64,000 bases of DNA from Paracraurococcus lichenis (GTDB taxonomy: Bacteria; Pseudomonadota; Alphaproteobacteria; Acetobacterales; Acetobacteraceae): contig NZ_JAUTWS010000005.1 of assembly GCF_030657435.1 (NCBI RefSeq), positions 186,001 to 250,000 on the forward strand, in the 5' to 3' direction. The notes below the pieces were generated by a model. It worked only from the letters and a program-made list of their open reading frames with translations. It made no database searches and was not told the DNA's origin. Positions 61,490-64,000 of this stretch are shown here, piece by piece; the stretch's first letter is position 1, and each line of letters starts with the position of its first letter. The position numbers and the translations under genes were made by a program.

Positions 61490-64000
61490 TCAGGCACTCC
61501 GGATCTGGCAGAGGGTGACCTTGGTCTCCTGCATGAAGGTCACCGGGTCGTAGCCATAGGTGGTCAGGGTGTTCACGCTCTCGCCCAGCACGATCGGGTC
61601 GGTGCCGGCGGGGTAGTATTTCCGCCGGTCCTCGCCCTGGAACCAGCCGCCGAAATGGAAGGGCATGAAGGCGACGCCGCGGCCGACCCGCTCGGTCACC
61701 AGCGCCTTCACGCGGGCCTTGCTCTGGCTCTCCGGCCCCGTCACCCAGACCCAGCCACCATCCCTGATGCCGCGCGCGGCCGCGTCGGCCGGGTTGATCC
61801 CGACGAACATCTCCTGCTGCAGCTCGGCGAGCCACTTGTTGGACCGCGTCTCCTCGCCGCCGCCCTCGTATTCCACGAGGCGCCCGCTGGTGAGGATGAT
61901 GGGGAAGTCCTTCACGACGGTCGCGCTGCGCGCCTGCAGGCTCTGGCCGAGATGCGGCATGCGGAAGCCGCGGCGGTCCGGCAGCGTCGGGTATTGCGCC
62001 ATCAGGTCCGGCCGCGCGGTGTAGATCGGCTCGCGGTGCACCGGCACCGGATCGGGCAGGTTCCAGGCCACCGCACGGGCCTTCGCGTTCCCATAGGGCA
62101 CGCAGCCATGCTCCATCGCGACGCGGATGACGCCGCCGGAGAGGTCGGTGGCCCAGCCCGCGCGGTCGATGTTCTGGCCGAAATGCCGCTCGAGGCTCGC
62201 CTTCTCCGCCGCGCTCAGCTCCTCGAACCAGCCGAGCTTCTTCAGCACGGCGACGGTGAACTCGGGATAGCCGTCCTGGATCTCCGAGCCCTTGGAATAC
62301 GACCCCTCGGCCAGCAGGGTCTGGCCGTTCCGCTCCACGCCGAAGCGGGCGCGGAAGGTGCCGCCGCCCTCCTTCACGTGCAGCGCGGTGTTGTAGAGGA
62401 TGTGGGTGCCGGGATGCTTCATCTCCGGCGTGCCCCAGCAGGGCCAGGGCAGGCCGTAGAACTCGCCTGCGACAGGCGTGCCCGGCTTGCCGCGCAGCGT
62501 CACCAGGTCGAAATGCTGCTGGTTCGCCATGTGGAGCTTGAGGCGATCCGGGGACTGGCCGGTATAGCCGATGCTCCAGAGGCCGCGGTTCATCTCCCGC
62601 AGGATGCTCTCGGCCGAGACGCGTCCGTCCTTCACCTCGATGTCGCGGAACATGCGGTCGGCGAAGCCGAGGCGCTGCACGAGCGCGTACATCACGTCGT
62701 AGTCGTTGCGGCTCTCGAAGATCGGCTCCACCACCTTGGCGCCCCATTGGAGCGAGCGGTTGGAGGCGGTGCGGCTGCCGTCCATCTCGAAGCTGGTGCA
62801 GACCGGCAGCAGATAGGTCCCGTCGCGCCGGCCGGAGATCATGGAGAAGGTCGTCGGGTGCGGATCGGCGACGACCAGCAGCTCAAGCTTCTCGAGCCCC
62901 TTCACCATCTCCGGCATGCGGGTGACGGTATTGCCGCCATGGCCGAAGACCATCATGGCCTTCAGCCCATGCGGCTGCTGGACATAGGCCTGGCCGTCGG
63001 CCTCGGTCTTCTCCGCCTCGCCCGGCATGACGACCGCGTCGAACCAGCGCGTGGTCGGTACGCCCGGCATCTCCATCAGCGCCTTGGAGCCGAAGCGCGC
63101 GAGCAGCCAGTCGTAGTCCACGCCCCAGACGCGCGCCCAGTGCCGCCAGGCATTCTCGTCCAGCCCGTAATAGCCGGGCAGCGTGGTCACATCGAGGCCG
63201 AGGTCGGTCGCCCCCTGCACGTTGCAATGGCCGCGGAAGATGTTGGCGCCGGTGCCGCTGGACCCGACATTGCCGGTCGCCAGCAGCAGGATGGAATAGG
63301 CGCGCACATTGGCGGTGCCGACGGTCTTCTGCGTCGCGCCCATGCACCAGATGAGCGTCGCCGGCTTCTGCCTGGCGAAGAGTTCGGCAACGCGGCGAAG
63401 CTGCTCGCCCGGCACGCCGGTGACGCGCTCGACCTCATCCGGCGTCCATTTCGCGACTTCCGCCCGGACCTCGTCCATGCCGTAGACGCGCTGCTTGATG
63501 AACTCGGCATCCTCCCAGCGATTGGCAAAAATGTGCCAGAGCATGCCCCAGATCAGCGGAATGTCCGTCCCCGGCCGCAGCCGGACATATTCGGTGGCGT
63601 GCGCGGCAGTGCGGGTGAAGCGCGGGTCGATGACGATCAGGTTGGCGCGGTTGACCTCCTTGCCGGACAGCACGTGTTGCAGGCTGACCGGATGCGCCTC
63701 CGCCGGGTTGCCGCCCATGATGATCATGGTGCGGGCATTGCGGATGTCGTTGTAGGAGTTGGTCTGGGCGCCGTAGCCCCAGGTATTGGCCACGCCCGCG
63801 ACGGTGGTCGAGTGGCAGATACGCGCCTGGTGGTCGACCGTATTGGTGCCCCAGAAGGCCGCGAGCTTGCGGTAGAGATAAGCGGCCTCGTTGGTGAACT
63901 TGGCCGAGCCGAGCCAGAAGACGCTGTCAGGACCGGTTCGGCCGCGGATGTCTGCGAGTTTTGCCGCGATCTCGTCCAGCGCCGCGTCCCAGGACAGCCG
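61490..64000 (-). CDS. fdhA: Formate dehydrogenase, molybdopterin (alpha) subunit, 5' partial
   Basis: The open frame runs to the window edge, so about 836 C-terminal residues are present and the N-terminus (with the [4Fe-4S] and any Tat signal) is missing. Near the edge is HQARICHSTTVAG, in which the metal ligand is Cys where FdnG/FdoG have selenocysteine. Downstream pieces: MIIMGGNPAEAHPVSLQHV, VIDPRFTRTAAHATEYVRLRPGTD, GHGGNTVTRMPEMVKGLE and the C-terminal DMSOR-type domain ending QETKVTLCQIRSA. It oxidises formate to carbon dioxide at a bis-MGD molybdenum or tungsten site. First gene of fdhA-fdhB-fdhI-mobB-moeA. Confidence 0.93.
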   Translation of the reverse strand, partial: RLSWDAALDEIAAKLADIRGRTGPDSVFWLGSAKFTNEAAYLYRKLAAFWGTNTVDHQARICHSTTVAGVANTWGYGAQTNSYNDIRNARTMIIMGGNPAEAHPVSLQHVLSGKEVNRANLIVIDPRFTRTAAHATEYVRLRPGTDIPLIWGMLWHIFANRWEDAEFIKQRVYGMDEVRAEVAKWTPDEVERVTGVPGEQLRRVAELFARQKPATLIWCMGATQKTVGTANVRAYSILLLATGNVGSSGTGANIFRGHCNVQGATDLGLDVTTLPGYYGLDENAWRHWARVWGVDYDWLLARFGSKALMEMPGVPTTRWFDAVVMPGEAEKTEADGQAYVQQPHGLKAMMVFGHGGNTVTRMPEMVKGLEKLELLVVADPHPTTFSMISGRRDGTYLLPVCTSFEMDGSRTASNRSLQWGAKVVEPIFESRNDYDVMYALVQRLGFADRMFRDIEVKDGRVSAESILREMNRGLWSIGYTGQSPDRLKLHMANQQHFDLVTLRGKPGTPVAGEFYGLPWPCWGTPEMKHPGTHILYNTALHVKEGGGTFRARFGVERNGQTLLAEGSYSKGSEIQDGYPEFTVAVLKKLGWFEELSAAEKASLERHFGQNIDRAGWATDLSGGVIRVAMEHGCVPYGNAKARAVAWNLPDPVPVHREPIYTARPDLMAQYPTLPDRRGFRMPHLGQSLQARSATVVKDFPIILTSGRLVEYEGGGEETRSNKWLAELQQEMFVGINPADAAARGIRDGGWVWVTGPESQSKARVKALVTERVGRGVAFMPFHFGGWFQGEDRRKYYPAGTDPIVLGESVNTLTTYGYDPVTFMQETKVTLCQIRSA

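Overview
The window is a roughly 70% G+C bacterial chromosome segment with dense, operon-rich coding. The gene content (Smo-type polyol transporter, MtlK, EtfBA with 3-hydroxybutyryl-CoA dehydrogenase, CtpA/EnvC/RppH run, twin-transmembrane protein) fits an alphaproteobacterium, most likely Acetobacteraceae (Roseomonas-like). That placement is inferred from gene families and base composition, not from a marker gene. No tRNA, rRNA, CRISPR array or transposase was seen.

Region 1 (1-13.6 kb) is the most unusual part. It holds a two-gene operon (CsgG-like lipoprotein, then a caspase-like/formylglycine-generating-enzyme-like fusion), two nearly identical genes for secreted proteins with 36-residue curlin-like repeats, and three more small secreted proteins, two of which share the repeat signature. 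It also holds an OmpA-family protein and three cyclic-nucleotide genes: a CRP-type regulator, a CHASE2 class III adenylate cyclase and an MscS channel with a cNMP-binding domain. Four CRP-box-like sites (one a perfect TGTGA-N6-TCACA) lie upstream of both amyloid-like copies, the third repeat-protein gene and ompA. In each, a -10-like hexamer places the box near -41.5. I read this as a cAMP-CRP-controlled, curli-like secreted amyloid locus that appears undescribed in this form.

Region 2 (13.5-22.2 kb) has a HAD hydrolase, a low-G+C orphan island, a phenylacetate-type operon (paaG-paaI-paaK-tetR) with a predicted TetR operator, an MFS transporter, a trypsin-like protease and a UDG-like protein. 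Region 3 (22.4-28.4 kb) is a copper module: a signal-less multicopper oxidase, copA-cueR-copZ with a CueR-type operator, then an EF-hand protein. Region 4 (28.5-33.5 kb) holds a GH13 glucosidase, an SDR, AzlCD and a GGDEF-EAL protein.

Region 5 (33.6-42.8 kb) is a polyol catabolic cluster on the minus strand: mtlK, smoE, smoF, smoG, smoK, fructokinase, xylulokinase and smoS, interrupted by a palindromic repeat that also occurs at 13.5 kb. Region 6 (43-49.9 kb) has a large MscS channel, etfBA-hbd with a clear intrinsic terminator, a ParDE-like toxin-antitoxin pair and a flavin-type stress protein. Region 7 (50-56.5 kb) is gpmI-envC-ctpA-deacetylase-rppH, a cell-envelope run with unusually structured intergenic DNA. 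Region 8 (56.5-64 kb) has argC behind a possible small RNA with a terminator, then a formate dehydrogenase operon with its molybdenum cofactor genes (fdhA-fdhB-fdhI-mobB-moeA). The fdhA 5' end lies beyond the window.
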